DNA of 64,000 bases from Sphingobacterium sp. ML3W (GCF_029542085.1 NZ_CP107036.1:372001-436000); one strand, 5' to 3'; shown: positions 1 to 9,668, numbered from the stretch's first letter. Translations and numbers: made by a program. Notes: a model not told the origin generated them from the letters alone.

Positions 1-1
1 T

Positions 2-1216
2 CATACAGGTTTGTATAGTGAGGTTAGAATTGACCAAAGTCCCGATGGAAAGATCGATTTACGTAAATACAATAAAGGATTAGGGCCTGTGGTTGTCTTT
101 GGAGCGAGCAATTTTCCATTTGCTTTTTCCACTGCTGGTGGAGACACTGCAAGTGCCATTGGAGCTGGATGCTCCGTCATTGTTAAAGCTCATCCCGCAC
201 ATGTCAAAACATCTCAATTGATGGCCGACGCCATCCATCGGGGAATTTCAAAATACGGCGCTCCTGCTGATATCTTTAGCCATGTTGTGTCCGATTCATT
301 TGAAATAGGACAGCAATTGGTTAAACACCGGTTGGTAAAAGCGGTGGCTTTTACGGGATCGTTTACTGGGGGGAAGGCCCTGTTTGATTTAGGGCAATCA
401 AGACCTGATCCCATTCCGGTCTTTGCAGAGATGGGTAGTATAAATCCTGTATTTGTTTTGCCGGACTATTTAAAAGACAATGTCGAAGCATTTTCAAAAC
501 AATATATTGGATCATTAACATTGGGTGTGGGACAGTTTTGTACCAACCCTGGAGTGTTGATTGGCCTTAAGGGAGAAAAATTGGATACACTCAAAGCTCA
601 TCTGAAGCGTGAAATACAATCTGTTGCTGCTGGTAAAATGTTACACCAAGGTATATTGGATCATTATAATCAGTTGAGAGGCGAGATGATTGGATGTAAC
701 GGGGTCAATATATTGGCAGAAGGCACAGATAATGTGCAAGAAGGTTTTGCTCAAGCGATGTTGGTGGAAACAGATGCAGCACAGGTATTGCGCAATCCTG
801 AACTACTAGAAGAGGTTTTCGGACCATTTGGATTAGTTATCTCTTGTGCCGATCGTCATGAAATGAAGATTTTAATGGAACATTTGGTTGGTCAGATAAC
901 CTTGACTTTCGCAGCATCTGACGATGATATGTGGAAATACCAGGATTTGTTCACCATTGCACAGAACAAATGCGGAAGACTGTTGTTTCAAGGTATGCCA
1001 ACTGGTGTTGAAGTAAAACACGCTATGCAACACGGTGGGCCATTTCCAGCGACGACCGATTCACGCTTTACCTCTGTAGGACCCGATGCGATCAAACGTT
1101 TTCTCCGTCCAATCAGTTTTCAAAATTGGCCGAATGAGTTTTTGCCGAAAGAATTGCAAGATGGTAATCCGCTGCAAATAGAACGATTGGTAAATCAGCA
1201 TTGGACAAAAGAATAA
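2..1216 (+). CDS. Aldehyde dehydrogenase (2-oxoglutarate semialdehyde dehydrogenase type), 5'-truncated by window edge
   Basis: The frame is open from base 2 and the TTG at 11 is an internal Leu codon, so the true start lies before the window; roughly 120 N-terminal residues are missing compared with the usual ~520. Aldehyde dehydrogenase hallmarks are present: the substrate/cofactor-site segment GASNFPFAFS, the Rossmann-side FTGSFTGG, the general-base segment AEMGSINP, and GQFCTNPG with the catalytic cysteine codon at 539-541. The GQFCTNPG and EMGSINP versions are typical of NADP-dependent alpha-ketoglutaric semialdehyde dehydrogenases, which oxidise 2,5-dioxovalerate to 2-oxoglutarate, the last step of hydroxyproline and pentose/uronate oxidation. 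The following genes (epimerase, D-amino-acid dehydrogenase) favour hydroxyproline. The family call is firm; the exact substrate is inferred from context. Confidence 0.85.
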   Translation, partial: HTGLYSEVRIDQSPDGKIDLRKYNKGLGPVVVFGASNFPFAFSTAGGDTASAIGAGCSVIVKAHPAHVKTSQLMADAIHRGISKYGAPADIFSHVVSDSFEIGQQLVKHRLVKAVAFTGSFTGGKALFDLGQSRPDPIPVFAEMGSINPVFVLPDYLKDNVEAFSKQYIGSLTLGVGQFCTNPGVLIGLKGEKLDTLKAHLKREIQSVAAGKMLHQGILDHYNQLRGEMIGCNGVNILAEGTDNVQEGFAQAMLVETDAAQVLRNPELLEEVFGPFGLVISCADRHEMKILMEHLVGQITLTFAASDDDMWKYQDLFTIAQNKCGRLLFQGMPTGVEVKHAMQHGGPFPATTDSRFTSVGPDAIKRFLRPISFQNWPNEFLPKELQDGNPLQIERLVNQHWTKE

Positions 1217-1268
1217 TAACGCTAAAAAAGATTATAAATCTATCATGATTTATTCAAACCGGATGATT

Positions 1269-1379
1269 GAGCTCACGAATACCTCAAAATACCAATTTGG
1301 TGAGTAAACGACTTTATTTATACCGATGAGACCAACACTTATACCGCCGAAAGCTGTGTGAAACGAGCTCATGAATACC
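1269..1379. repeat. Pair of 15-bp direct repeats in the spacer before the epimerase gene
   Basis: GAGCTCACGAATACC at 1269-1283 recurs as GAGCTCATGAATACC at 1365-1379 (14 of 15 identical), 96 bp apart start to start. The spacer between the dehydrogenase and the epimerase (1217-1448) otherwise shows no gene. Direct repeats are the usual target form of AraC-family regulators and an AraC-type gene lies at 9.7 kb, but binding is only a guess. Confidence 0.4.
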
Positions 1380-1448
1380 ATTGAAAAATAAATACTTATG
1401 AATAATATCTCAATCTAAAAATAAATGATGAACAAATAATTTATACAA

Positions 1449-2447
1449 ATGAAAAAGACTTTTTTTTGTATTGACTCGCATACCTGTGGATGCCCGGTAC
1501 GATTGGTTGCTGGCGGCGCCCCACTTTTAAAGGGTAACTCAATGATGGAGCGGAGACTGCACTTTATGCAAGAATATGACTGGATTCGCAAAGGATTGAT
1601 GTTTGAGCCCCGTGGACATGACATGATGAGTGGAAGTATGCTTTATCCACCTTTCAATACAGAAAATGATATGGCTGTTCTTTATATTGAAACCAGTGGC
1701 TGCCTGCCTATGTGCGGGCATGGTACAATTGGTACAGTTACCATCGCTATAGAAGAGGGATTAATCCAACCAAAGATACCAGGAAAATTAAGATTGGAAA
1801 CCCCCGCTGGGTTGGTGCATATCGACTACGTTCAGGAAGGATCAAAAGTAAAAAGTGTCAAGTTAACAAACGTAAAATCTTTTTTATATGCAGAAGACCT
1901 AACTGTCGATTGCCCAGATTTGGGCCTTATTTCTGTTGATGTAGCGTATGGCGGAAATTTTTATGGTATCATCGACCCCCAGACTAATTTTAAAGATATC
2001 AAATTTTATTCAGCGAGTCAGTTGATCCACTATGGCAAAATAATTCGCAAATTACTTAATGAAAAATATAGATTCATCCATCCTGAGGACTCTAATATTC
2101 ATGGATTAAGCCACATACAGTGGACGGGAGAGCCTGTACATATTGGCTCCTCTGGACGGAATGCTGTTTTGGTCGGCGAGAATGCGTTGGATCGCTCTCC
2201 CTGTGGCACGGGTACTTCGGCACGCATGGCACAATGGTACGCAAAAGGTAGGCTGAAAAAAGGTGATGAATTTGTGCACGAAAGCTACATTGGCTCTCAA
2301 TTTATTGGTAAAATAGAAGGAGAGACTACGGTCGACGGAAAGCCAGCGATCATACCTTCGGTAGAAGGCTGGGCAAGAATAACAGGATACAATACCATTT
2401 TTTTGGATGATGAAGATCCATATTTTGGCGGTTTTCAAGTGATTTGA
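1449..2447 (+). CDS. Proline racemase family, probable 4-hydroxyproline 2-epimerase
   Basis: Predicted to interconvert trans-4-hydroxy-L-proline and cis-4-hydroxy-D-proline by a cofactor-free two-base mechanism in the cytoplasm. The protein has 332 residues, the normal length. Both catalytic cysteines are visible: Cys89 in SGCLPMCGHGTIG and Cys252 in DRSPCGTGTSA. Having both cysteines separates racemases/epimerases from the Thr-containing trans-3-hydroxyproline dehydratases. It sits 21 bp before a D-amino-acid dehydrogenase gene and follows a ketoglutarate-semialdehyde-type dehydrogenase, the classic set for hydroxyproline catabolism. This favours 4-hydroxyproline epimerase over proline racemase, although the sequence alone cannot exclude the latter. 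The ATG at 1449 is the first in frame and leads straight into the conserved N-terminal strand with IDSHTCG. Confidence 0.87.
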   Translation: MKKTFFCIDSHTCGCPVRLVAGGAPLLKGNSMMERRLHFMQEYDWIRKGLMFEPRGHDMMSGSMLYPPFNTENDMAVLYIETSGCLPMCGHGTIGTVTIAIEEGLIQPKIPGKLRLETPAGLVHIDYVQEGSKVKSVKLTNVKSFLYAEDLTVDCPDLGLISVDVAYGGNFYGIIDPQTNFKDIKFYSASQLIHYGKIIRKLLNEKYRFIHPEDSNIHGLSHIQWTGEPVHIGSSGRNAVLVGENALDRSPCGTGTSARMAQWYAKGRLKKGDEFVHESYIGSQFIGKIEGETTVDGKPAIIPSVEGWARITGYNTIFLDDEDPYFGGFQVI

Positions 2448-2469
2448 TAGATTAATTGATAATAATAAA

Positions 2470-3735
2470 GTGAAAGAACATAAAAGAGGTACAGTAGTCG
2501 TAATAGGTGCTGGAATTGCTGGGCTTGCTTCGGCCTATTATCTTGTTAAAGATGGATGGGATGTGAAAATCCTGGAGAAAAATGAGGTTGATAATAATTG
2601 TTCCTATGGCAACGCTGGAATGATTGTGCCAAGCCATTTTACCCCATTGGCGGCACCGGGAATGGTGGCGCAAGGAATAAAATGGATGTTTAATAGCAAA
2701 AGCCCCTTCTATGTACGGCCTTCGTTAAATCCACGATTGATAGATTGGGGATTGAAGTTTTTAAAACATGCAAATCGGACACATGTTGAGCAGCACGCAA
2801 CTGCGATCCGTGACCTCAATCTTTACAGTAGTCGGTTATACGATGAATTGAATGCAGAAGATGGTTTCGATTTTGAGTTGGAACAAAATGGTATTCTGAT
2901 GATGTATAAATCTAACGAGATGAAGCACGAGGAAACCGAATTGGCGCATCGCGCGCAAGATCTTGGGTTAGACGTAGAAGTATTAGATGCGGACGCTGTA
3001 AAAGTACTGGAACCGAATCTCAAACTAGATATCTTGGGTGCGGTACTTTATCGTTGCGATGGAAAATTATATCCCCCGAAGTTAATGCAACAGTTGATTC
3101 AGTACTTGAAAACTGCAGGTGTGGTATTTTTTGAGAAAACTGAAGTTCACAAATTTATTACGATCGGAAATACCATTAAAACTGCCGTAAGCAACAAGGG
3201 AAATTTCGAAGCTGATGCATTTGTACTAACAGGGGGAGCTTATTTACCGCAATTGATGTCAAAATTGCATGTCCATACACCACTTTTGCCCGGAAAAGGT
3301 TATTCCTTTATGTACGACACAAAAGGAGAAAGGAAATTAAATCATGCGGCATTATTACTTGAGGCCAAGGTTGCTGTCACGCCAATGAACGGCCAAATCA
3401 GATTTAGTGGCACCATGGAATTAGGGGCTGCAAACGACAAAATTTATGAAAATCGAGTGAGGGGGATTGTAGAATCTATTCCAAAATATTATCCCGAACT
3501 ACAGATCGATTATCCTAAAGACAAAATATGGTATGGTTACAGACCCTGTTCACCGGATGGATTGCCTTATTTGGGAAGATTAAAAAAATACGGCAATGCT
3601 ATTGTAGCTGGAGGAGGAGGGATGATGGGGCTGAGTTTGGGACCTGCCTATGGCAAGATCGTTTGTGACCTATTGGCTGCTAGAGAAATTGAGCCCAGTA
3701 TTGTCGGATTTAAACCAGATCGTTTTGACCGTTAA
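2470..3735 (+). CDS. FAD-dependent D-amino acid dehydrogenase (DadA-like), probable D-hydroxyproline dehydrogenase
   Basis: A 421-residue DAO-family flavoprotein. The dinucleotide-binding motif GAGIAGLASAYYL is at residues 13-25, with an acidic residue (Glu36) ending the second strand; the C-terminal FAD-contact region YGYRPCSPDGLPYLG and GGGGMMGLSLGPA are typical of DadA-type enzymes. The start is GTG at 2470; no ATG lies between it and the FAD motif. In hydroxyproline catabolism such an enzyme oxidises cis-4-hydroxy-D-proline to pyrroline-4-hydroxy-2-carboxylate, passing electrons to the respiratory chain. The gene is probably cotranscribed with the epimerase and is followed by a strong terminator. 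The pyrroline-carboxylate deaminase that should complete the route is not beside it and may lie upstream of the window. Confidence 0.85.
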   Translation: MKEHKRGTVVVIGAGIAGLASAYYLVKDGWDVKILEKNEVDNNCSYGNAGMIVPSHFTPLAAPGMVAQGIKWMFNSKSPFYVRPSLNPRLIDWGLKFLKHANRTHVEQHATAIRDLNLYSSRLYDELNAEDGFDFELEQNGILMMYKSNEMKHEETELAHRAQDLGLDVEVLDADAVKVLEPNLKLDILGAVLYRCDGKLYPPKLMQQLIQYLKTAGVVFFEKTEVHKFITIGNTIKTAVSNKGNFEADAFVLTGGAYLPQLMSKLHVHTPLLPGKGYSFMYDTKGERKLNHAALLLEAKVAVTPMNGQIRFSGTMELGAANDKIYENRVRGIVESIPKYYPELQIDYPKDKIWYGYRPCSPDGLPYLGRLKKYGNAIVAGGGGMMGLSLGPAYGKIVCDLLAAREIEPSIVGFKPDRFDR

Positions 3736-3750
3736 CAATTCGTTTTATAA

Positions 3751-3803
3751 ACAGTTGCCCCAAAAATAGGATTACCTGCTTTTGGGGCAACTGTTAAATT
3801 TTT
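3751..3803 (+). terminator. Intrinsic terminator of the hydroxyproline genes
   Basis: A perfect 15-bp stem, ACAGTTGCCCCAAAA (3751-3765) with TTTTGGGGCAACTGT (3780-3794), loop 3766-3779, followed by a T-run at 3799-3803. It sits 16 bp after the dehydrogenase stop and between convergent genes. Confidence 0.85.
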
Positions 3804-3876
3804 GTCTCCAAAGTCTTCAAAATCATGCTATTTTCTCGTATCGTATCGAAGCTTCCAGCATGCTTTTGAATAGATG

Positions 3877-5550
3877 TTATTCTGACAAAAGGCCTATATA
3901 ATAATTGAATGTATCGACATCGATGTTTCCCTTATTTAATCCCGCAATTTTTATCGTTCTGAACTGTTGATCTAGTTGAATGAGCTGTCTCTTTTTGCCT
4001 TTTATTCCAATATGGATTGGCATCTGAAACCCTTTGATCTCGCTAATCCACCTACCCATTATTCTACCAGAAGCATCTTGTTGGATTTCTAATGTTGGAA
4101 TAGAGGTATGCTGAACATACTGTTCAAATACTTTTGATAGATCCAGACCAGACTGCTGGCTTACATAATTCACAATGTCACTGTAATTTACTTGTTGATG
4201 ATAGAATTTACTATTCAAACCTCGTAATATAGCACGCCATTTGTCGTCATTATCTATCATAGTGCGGATCATATTGAGCATGACACCTCCCTTTGGATAC
4301 ATATCACCAGAACCTTCTTTGTTGACGTGATATGGCCCTTGCATGGGGCTGTCATTGTGAATGCCACTTCGGATACCATGCGCATATGCCTGGCTGGCTT
4401 CTTTGCCGTAGAAATAGTCTATAAATAAACCCTCAGAATAATTTGTGAAACTCTCATGAATCCACATATCCGCGAGGTCGGCAGAAGTGATATTATTGCC
4501 AAACCATTCATGGCCCGATTCGTGGACTACAATGAAATCCCACTTTTGCCCCCAACCTGTTCCCGAAGCATCGTTTCCACGATATCCATTCTGATAGTGA
4601 TTGCCATAGGCAATAGCACTTTGATGCTCCATACCCGTATGATAGGTTTCGACCAGTTTGTAACCATCTTCATAAAAAGGATATGGACCAAACCAATGCT
4701 CAAATGCTTCTAACGTCTGTCTGGCATTTTTTTGAAGATGAGCCTTTTTTTCTGTTTTATCATTCTCCCGCAAGATATAGTAGTCAACATCCAAAGGACC
4801 TTTTTCACCTTTGTATTTTTCTTGAAAATGAATATAGTCTCCGATATTGATGGCTACATTGTAGTTGTTGATCGGATTAGCAACTTTCCAATGGTATTTG
4901 TTGTATCCATCCTTCATTTTTTCCACTTTTACCAATCGCCCATTAGATACGTTCATTACTTCTTTTGGGACAGCAATAGAAATCATCATACTGTCGACTT
5001 CATCGTATTGATGGTCTTTATTAGGCCACCAGACGCTAGCGCCCATGCCTTGGCAGGCTGTAGCCACCCAAGGTTTACCATTGCTGTCTTTTTTCCAGTC
5101 GAAGCCTCCGTCCCAAGGAGCGCGGGCTGCCTCTGTGGGATGACCTTCATAATACACCGTGAATTCACTTTGCATACCTTTGGTGATCTTAGTAGGAAAG
5201 TTCAAAAAAACAGCATTGTATTCTCTTGTAAATGAAAGCTCTTTCCCTTGATAGATAACCTTATTAATTTTAAGATTCGCAAATAAATCAAATTGTAGAC
5301 GCTCAAAGTCTTCGGTCGCCTTAAAGCGGAATAAGTTGGAACCTGAAATGAATTTATTGTCTACATCTACTTTCACGTCCAAATGATAATATTGAATATC
5401 GTAGCAAGTACGTAATGGCGTGAGATATCCCCGCAATGAATCCGCTCGCGCGAATTCATTTTTTTCTTTCATCAGCTGTGCGTTGGATTGCTGGAGGCCT
5501 GCGACTAAAATACCGCAGGTACCTAGTGTATATAATAGTGTTCTTTTCAT
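3877..5550 (-). CDS. M1-family zinc metallopeptidase (aminopeptidase N-like), exported
   Basis: A 557-residue peptidase with an N-terminal signal peptide ending near SNAQ (residue 25). The gluzincin site is complete: HESGH at 343-347 and the third zinc ligand Glu366 in MWIHES, 19 residues after the last motif His as in M1 enzymes. The substrate-recognition loop reads TGMEHQ (about 305-310) where classical enzymes have GAMEN. The N-terminal beta domain (about 45-235) is present, but the protein is much shorter than the ~850-residue aminopeptidase N and lacks the large C-terminal helical domain. It would remove N-terminal residues from peptides in the periplasm. The gene lies 4 bp after the DPP-IV-like gene on the same strand, so the two are almost certainly cotranscribed. 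Confidence 0.88.
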   Translation of the reverse strand: MKRTLLYTLGTCGILVAGLQQSNAQLMKEKNEFARADSLRGYLTPLRTCYDIQYYHLDVKVDVDNKFISGSNLFRFKATEDFERLQFDLFANLKINKVIYQGKELSFTREYNAVFLNFPTKITKGMQSEFTVYYEGHPTEAARAPWDGGFDWKKDSNGKPWVATACQGMGASVWWPNKDHQYDEVDSMMISIAVPKEVMNVSNGRLVKVEKMKDGYNKYHWKVANPINNYNVAINIGDYIHFQEKYKGEKGPLDVDYYILRENDKTEKKAHLQKNARQTLEAFEHWFGPYPFYEDGYKLVETYHTGMEHQSAIAYGNHYQNGYRGNDASGTGWGQKWDFIVVHESGHEWFGNNITSADLADMWIHESFTNYSEGLFIDYFYGKEASQAYAHGIRSGIHNDSPMQGPYHVNKEGSGDMYPKGGVMLNMIRTMIDNDDKWRAILRGLNSKFYHQQVNYSDIVNYVSQQSGLDLSKVFEQYVQHTSIPTLEIQQDASGRIMGRWISEIKGFQMPIHIGIKGKKRQLIQLDQQFRTIKIAGLNKGNIDVDTFNYYIGLLSE

Positions 5551-5554
5551 TCGC

Positions 5555-7729
5555 TTATCTTCCGCCTGGAGGGCAATGTAGTTTTAAATAATTCGTGAAT
5601 AATGTTTTTAAATGTTCATGTGTGCCCTCGCCCTCACTAATGGAATGACTACGGTTAGGATAGGACATTAACTGAAATTGTACATTATTTTTTATGAATT
5701 CGTCTATAAGAACTTCCGCATTCTGATAATGAACATTATCATCTCCCGTTCCGTGTATATACAGTAGATTTCCTTTGATATTTTTTGCATATTTCAATGG
5801 CGAACCATTCTCAAAGTCTGCTAAATTTTCTTGTGGAAGTCCCATATAACGTTCTTGATAGACATTATCATAAAGTAGTTGATTGGCAACAGCGGCTATT
5901 GCTATACCTGTTTTATAGATTTGTGGGTATTGTCCGAGCAAATTGAGTGTACTCGAACCACCACCACTCCATCCCCAGACTGCGATGCGCGAATTGTCTA
6001 CAAATGACCATTTTAATATTTCCTGTGTGGCTAATGCCTGATCACGAATATTGAGCTGACCAATGTTGCGGTAGATACTTTTGCGCCATAGGCTACCTTT
6101 AGGTGCAGGTGTGCCACGGTTGTCCAAAGAAATATAGATGTATCCATCCTGGGCCATATTTCCTCTATATAAGCTGTTATAACCTGCGCTAAAGTTGTCG
6201 ATTACAGTTTGTGAAGCAGGTTCACCATATACCATAAAGACTACCGGATACTTTTTATTAGGATCGAAATTCAGCGGTTTGACCATCCAGCCATCTAGTT
6301 CTACACCTTCAGTAGTTTTAACTTTGAAAAATTCGGCTATGCCATCACTGACTTTCTTTTCACGTTTAACCTCAAAATCCACTACTGTCCGGTGAGTAGG
6401 GAGTTCGATAATAGCGTCTTGTTTGAGCTCAGCACGGTTGCTAAAGTTGAAGATAGCGATCTTCCCATCTTTTGAAATATCATAGTCGCAAGTTCCCTCG
6501 AAAGATGCTGGTGTGAGCCTTTTTGGTGAGCCACCTTTAGTAGAGACACTATACAAATATTTTTGAGTCGCATTGCTGGGAGAAGCAGTGAAATAGATTG
6601 TTTCTCCTTTTGGATCTAGAAAATCAAGATTAATAATGTCATAATCTGCTTTAGTAATGAGCTTTTCATTGCCTTTTAAGTCAATTTGATAGATTTTTCG
6701 CCAGCCATCTTTTTCCGATACCCATATAAATGCTTTTCCATCCTGTATCCAGTCCCAGCCCGAAGGATCATTATTATTCCATCTTGCCTTGATGTCTATC
6801 CAGGAATCGCTCGTTTCGTGATGTATTGCTTGAGCTTCATGGGTAGCAATGGAAGCTGTGTAGATCTTACTTTCGTTTTGTTTCCTATTGAGTTGCTGAA
6901 AAATAAGCTGTTTGCTGTCCATACACCATTCCATACGTGGAATATAATGCTGTTCAGGATCTCCCGGAATATTTATGCGGCTATTTTTTTTGCTAGCAAG
7001 TTCATAAGTCCATATGGAACAGGCGCTTGGAGACTGTCCCACTTTCGGATATTCCACTGGGATGGTAAAAGAGTAGAGACTATCCGTATTATTAATCATT
7101 AGAAAATTTCGGATACTGTTTGCGTCAAGCTTCCAGTAGGCGATAGAAAGGCCATCGGGCGACCATCTAAAACCATCTTTGCAACCAAATTCTTCCTCAT
7201 AAACCCAATCGAAAGTTCCATTGATCATACGGTCTGTACCATCCTTCGTTACAGCGTTTATATTTCCATTTGTGAGATCCTCCACATAAATATTATGGTC
7301 TGCTTTGTTGACGTAAGCTACTTTATTGGCTTGAGGATTAAATTTGGCAAACATCAGTTGGGATGCTAGAAATTGGCGGCCTAATTGCGTCAATTGATTG
7401 GATTTCTTGTTGTATACCCAATAATCACCTCTTGTATTTTCTCGCCAAACCTTTTTGCTATTGGTGTAAATTAATATTAGCTCCCTATTCTTGGAGATAG
7501 AAAAATCCTCAACTTTTATTGCCGTATTGCTGCCTTTTGGAATAAGAGATTGCTGGGATAAAAAGATTCCCCGGTTTCCATTTTTTGGATTGACGATCTC
7601 AATCCCTTTATCCGAAAACTCATAATATTGATCACCAATATCAGTCCAGAGTCTTTGCGCAAAGAGAGGATTGGATAGGTAAAGAACCAATAACAGTTTT
7701 GCGATAATAAAATGTCTAATTCTATTCAT
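5555..7729 (-). CDS. Dipeptidyl-peptidase IV-like serine peptidase (S9 family), exported
   Basis: A 724-residue protein with a signal peptide ending at LFAQ (residue 25), an N-terminal eight-bladed beta-propeller region (about 40-480) and a C-terminal alpha/beta-hydrolase domain. The triad is visible: Ser588 in GWSGGG, Asp663/664 in HGTGDDNVH and His695 in NRSHSIS. The double-glutamate segment YEEEFG of the propeller, which anchors the free N-terminus of substrates in DPP-IV enzymes, is present. It should release Xaa-Pro or Xaa-Ala dipeptides from the N-terminus of peptides in the periplasm. Its placement with an M1 aminopeptidase and an Xaa-Pro aminopeptidase, opposite hydroxyproline genes, fits use of proline-rich peptides. 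Confidence 0.9.
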   Translation of the reverse strand: MNRIRHFIIAKLLLVLYLSNPLFAQRLWTDIGDQYYEFSDKGIEIVNPKNGNRGIFLSQQSLIPKGSNTAIKVEDFSISKNRELILIYTNSKKVWRENTRGDYWVYNKKSNQLTQLGRQFLASQLMFAKFNPQANKVAYVNKADHNIYVEDLTNGNINAVTKDGTDRMINGTFDWVYEEEFGCKDGFRWSPDGLSIAYWKLDANSIRNFLMINNTDSLYSFTIPVEYPKVGQSPSACSIWTYELASKKNSRINIPGDPEQHYIPRMEWCMDSKQLIFQQLNRKQNESKIYTASIATHEAQAIHHETSDSWIDIKARWNNNDPSGWDWIQDGKAFIWVSEKDGWRKIYQIDLKGNEKLITKADYDIINLDFLDPKGETIYFTASPSNATQKYLYSVSTKGGSPKRLTPASFEGTCDYDISKDGKIAIFNFSNRAELKQDAIIELPTHRTVVDFEVKREKKVSDGIAEFFKVKTTEGVELDGWMVKPLNFDPNKKYPVVFMVYGEPASQTVIDNFSAGYNSLYRGNMAQDGYIYISLDNRGTPAPKGSLWRKSIYRNIGQLNIRDQALATQEILKWSFVDNSRIAVWGWSGGGSSTLNLLGQYPQIYKTGIAIAAVANQLLYDNVYQERYMGLPQENLADFENGSPLKYAKNIKGNLLYIHGTGDDNVHYQNAEVLIDEFIKNNVQFQLMSYPNRSHSISEGEGTHEHLKTLFTNYLKLHCPPGGR

Positions 7730-7799
7730 TTGTATGTGATTATTTATTTGTCCATCATTTAATCCAGAGGAGATGTGTTACTTGGGATCTCCAAAGTAT

Positions 7800-9188
7800 T
7801 TAATCGATTGCATTGTCTTTTAGGCGATAGATTTCTTGCACTTCGCGTTCGAGGTATTTTCCGAGACGACGATAACCATGTTCCTCTATCAGATAATTGT
7901 CTTCAATACGAATTCCTCCGAAATCGAGATGTTTCTTCAGAAAGTCATAATTGACAAAATCCCTGTGCAGATTTTGCTGCTCCCAAAGCTGCGTCAGTTC
8001 CGGAATGAGATAGATCCCCGGTTCCACGGTAAGTACATTGCCAGCTTCCAATTCCTTGCCCAATCGCAGGGATTTCAGACCGAAGGTCTTAGTATCTTTA
8101 GGTTCGGATATGCTGTAACCCACGTATTGTTCACCCAGATCTTCCATATCATGTACATCCAATCCGAGCAAGTGACCTAGTCCACATTGAAAGAATAACG
8201 CGTGCGCATGGTTAGCAACAGCATCCTGAGAGTTACCTTTCATAAATCCGACCTGTATCAATCCGTCTACGAGTGCTTCACAGGCTTTTAAATGGATATC
8301 TTTAAAACGGATTCCAGCAGTTAACAACTGCTCAGCAGATTTAAATGCGTGTAAAACGATCTGGTAAATTTCCTCCTGTAAAGAAGTAAAACGTTTACCA
8401 ACCGGAAAGGTACGGGTTAGGTCGGAAGCATATCCCAATGATGTTTCAACTCCAGAATCATTCAGAAGAAGGTCGCCTTCATGAACTTGATGGAACTGCA
8501 TATGGTTGTGCAAGATTTCACCTCTTTTGGTAACGATTGGTGGATAAGAAAACGACATGCCCTGATCCTGTGCAAAATGCTGCATGGCATTGCTAATCTG
8601 ATATTCATAACGACCGGGTTTGGTCATCTGGATAGCAAGACGGTGCATGTCTACAGCTACATCTACAGCTTTTTCCAGTTCAATAATTTCCTCTACTGAT
8701 TTAATACTTCGTTGTGCGGCAACAGCTTGAATTAAAGCTATAGATGGTTGAAGCTGGTCAATAGGACAATTAAACAATTTCCCAAGCAATATTTTACTGT
8801 GCGATTGATAGGGGGGAAGGTAATGAAGTGTATTTTGATCGCTTTTTTTTAGATAGTCGAAGAGCTGATCAAAAGGATGTAATTTATTAATTCCTGAAAG
8901 AGCGGCTTTTTCTGCTAAGGTTTGTTGTTGGCCCATCCAGACGATATCGTCGATGGTCATTTCATCTCCAAATAGTAGTGTTTCTCCCAGATCAATATCG
9001 ATTACAGCAGCTAATCGAGGAGCTTTTATACCAATATAATATAAAAAACTACTGTCTTGACGAAATGGGTAGGTATTGTGTTCAAAATTGATCGGGTTCT
9101 CAATATTCCCTAAAAAAAGGATTTTTCCAGAGGAAAATTTTGAAATGAGCTCGTTCCTACGGGTGGTATAGATTTCTTTCTTAAACAT
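7800..9188 (-). CDS. Xaa-Pro aminopeptidase (M24B, PepP-like)
   Basis: A 462-residue cytoplasmic peptidase from the ATG at 9188; an upstream in-frame TTG at 9212 would add eight residues that do not resemble the family and is not preferred. The N-terminal AMP_N domain carries the typical RQDSSFLYYIGI segment. The pita-bread catalytic domain has the five metal ligands: Asp in LLNDSGVE, Asp in YASDLTRTF, His in CGLGHLLGLDVHD, Glu in VLTVEPGIY and Glu in GGIRIEDNY. It removes an N-terminal residue preceding proline. No signal peptide is visible, so it would act on peptides already imported. The stop lies 70 bp before the DPP-IV gene start on the same strand, so a shared transcript is likely. Confidence 0.92.
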   Translation of the reverse strand: MFKKEIYTTRRNELISKFSSGKILFLGNIENPINFEHNTYPFRQDSSFLYYIGIKAPRLAAVIDIDLGETLLFGDEMTIDDIVWMGQQQTLAEKAALSGINKLHPFDQLFDYLKKSDQNTLHYLPPYQSHSKILLGKLFNCPIDQLQPSIALIQAVAAQRSIKSVEEIIELEKAVDVAVDMHRLAIQMTKPGRYEYQISNAMQHFAQDQGMSFSYPPIVTKRGEILHNHMQFHQVHEGDLLLNDSGVETSLGYASDLTRTFPVGKRFTSLQEEIYQIVLHAFKSAEQLLTAGIRFKDIHLKACEALVDGLIQVGFMKGNSQDAVANHAHALFFQCGLGHLLGLDVHDMEDLGEQYVGYSISEPKDTKTFGLKSLRLGKELEAGNVLTVEPGIYLIPELTQLWEQQNLHRDFVNYDFLKKHLDFGGIRIEDNYLIEEHGYRRLGKYLEREVQEIYRLKDNAID

Positions 9189-9668
9189 ATTTGTGAAAAT
9201 TAAGAGAGGCAACGTATAATTAAGATTTAAAACGATATTATTTACATAAATAATATACGAGCTAATATCGCAAAATTTAATCTTTTAATCTTGAAGACTC
9301 TTATTCAAAAACGGTATTGTGATTGATATTTTAACGTTGTTACAATTGCTTATTTTTAATAATTGATACATGAAAACAAAATAATATCGAAATTTAATAA
9401 AGTTCTATGTTTATATTGAATATTAATTATCACAATTTATCAAAGTCTAATTGTATTTTAACCTTGTTTTTGTAAGATATTAAGTTTTAATGCCTGATTT
9501 TATCAAATGCTGAATGGAAAATTTGCGGATTGCTAAATATTATCACATTATATACATATTTTGTTTTTGTTTTTTCATGGATTATGATTAATATGTTTAC
9601 TTGTTTCGTAGTTATTATATTTATATTAACTAAACAGCAGTAAATACGAATATAAACTATGAAATCCT
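9189..9668. other. 480-bp AT-rich divergent spacer
   Basis: No coding sequence or stable hairpin was recognised between the Xaa-Pro aminopeptidase (minus) and the AraC-type regulator (plus). The region is very AT-rich and must hold both divergent promoters, but no clear TTG / TAnnTTTG pair was found on either strand. Confidence 0.5.

Noticed and set aside
4732..5235. 167-codon plus-strand frame
   Set aside because: Lies wholly opposite the M1 peptidase, has no family features and reflects the complementary strand of a real gene.
6686..7102. 138-codon plus-strand frame
   Set aside because: Antisense to the DPP-IV propeller and without family features.
9189..9212. TTG-initiated extension of the Xaa-Pro aminopeptidase
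   Set aside because: Adds eight atypical residues; the ATG at 9188 begins the usual family N-terminus.
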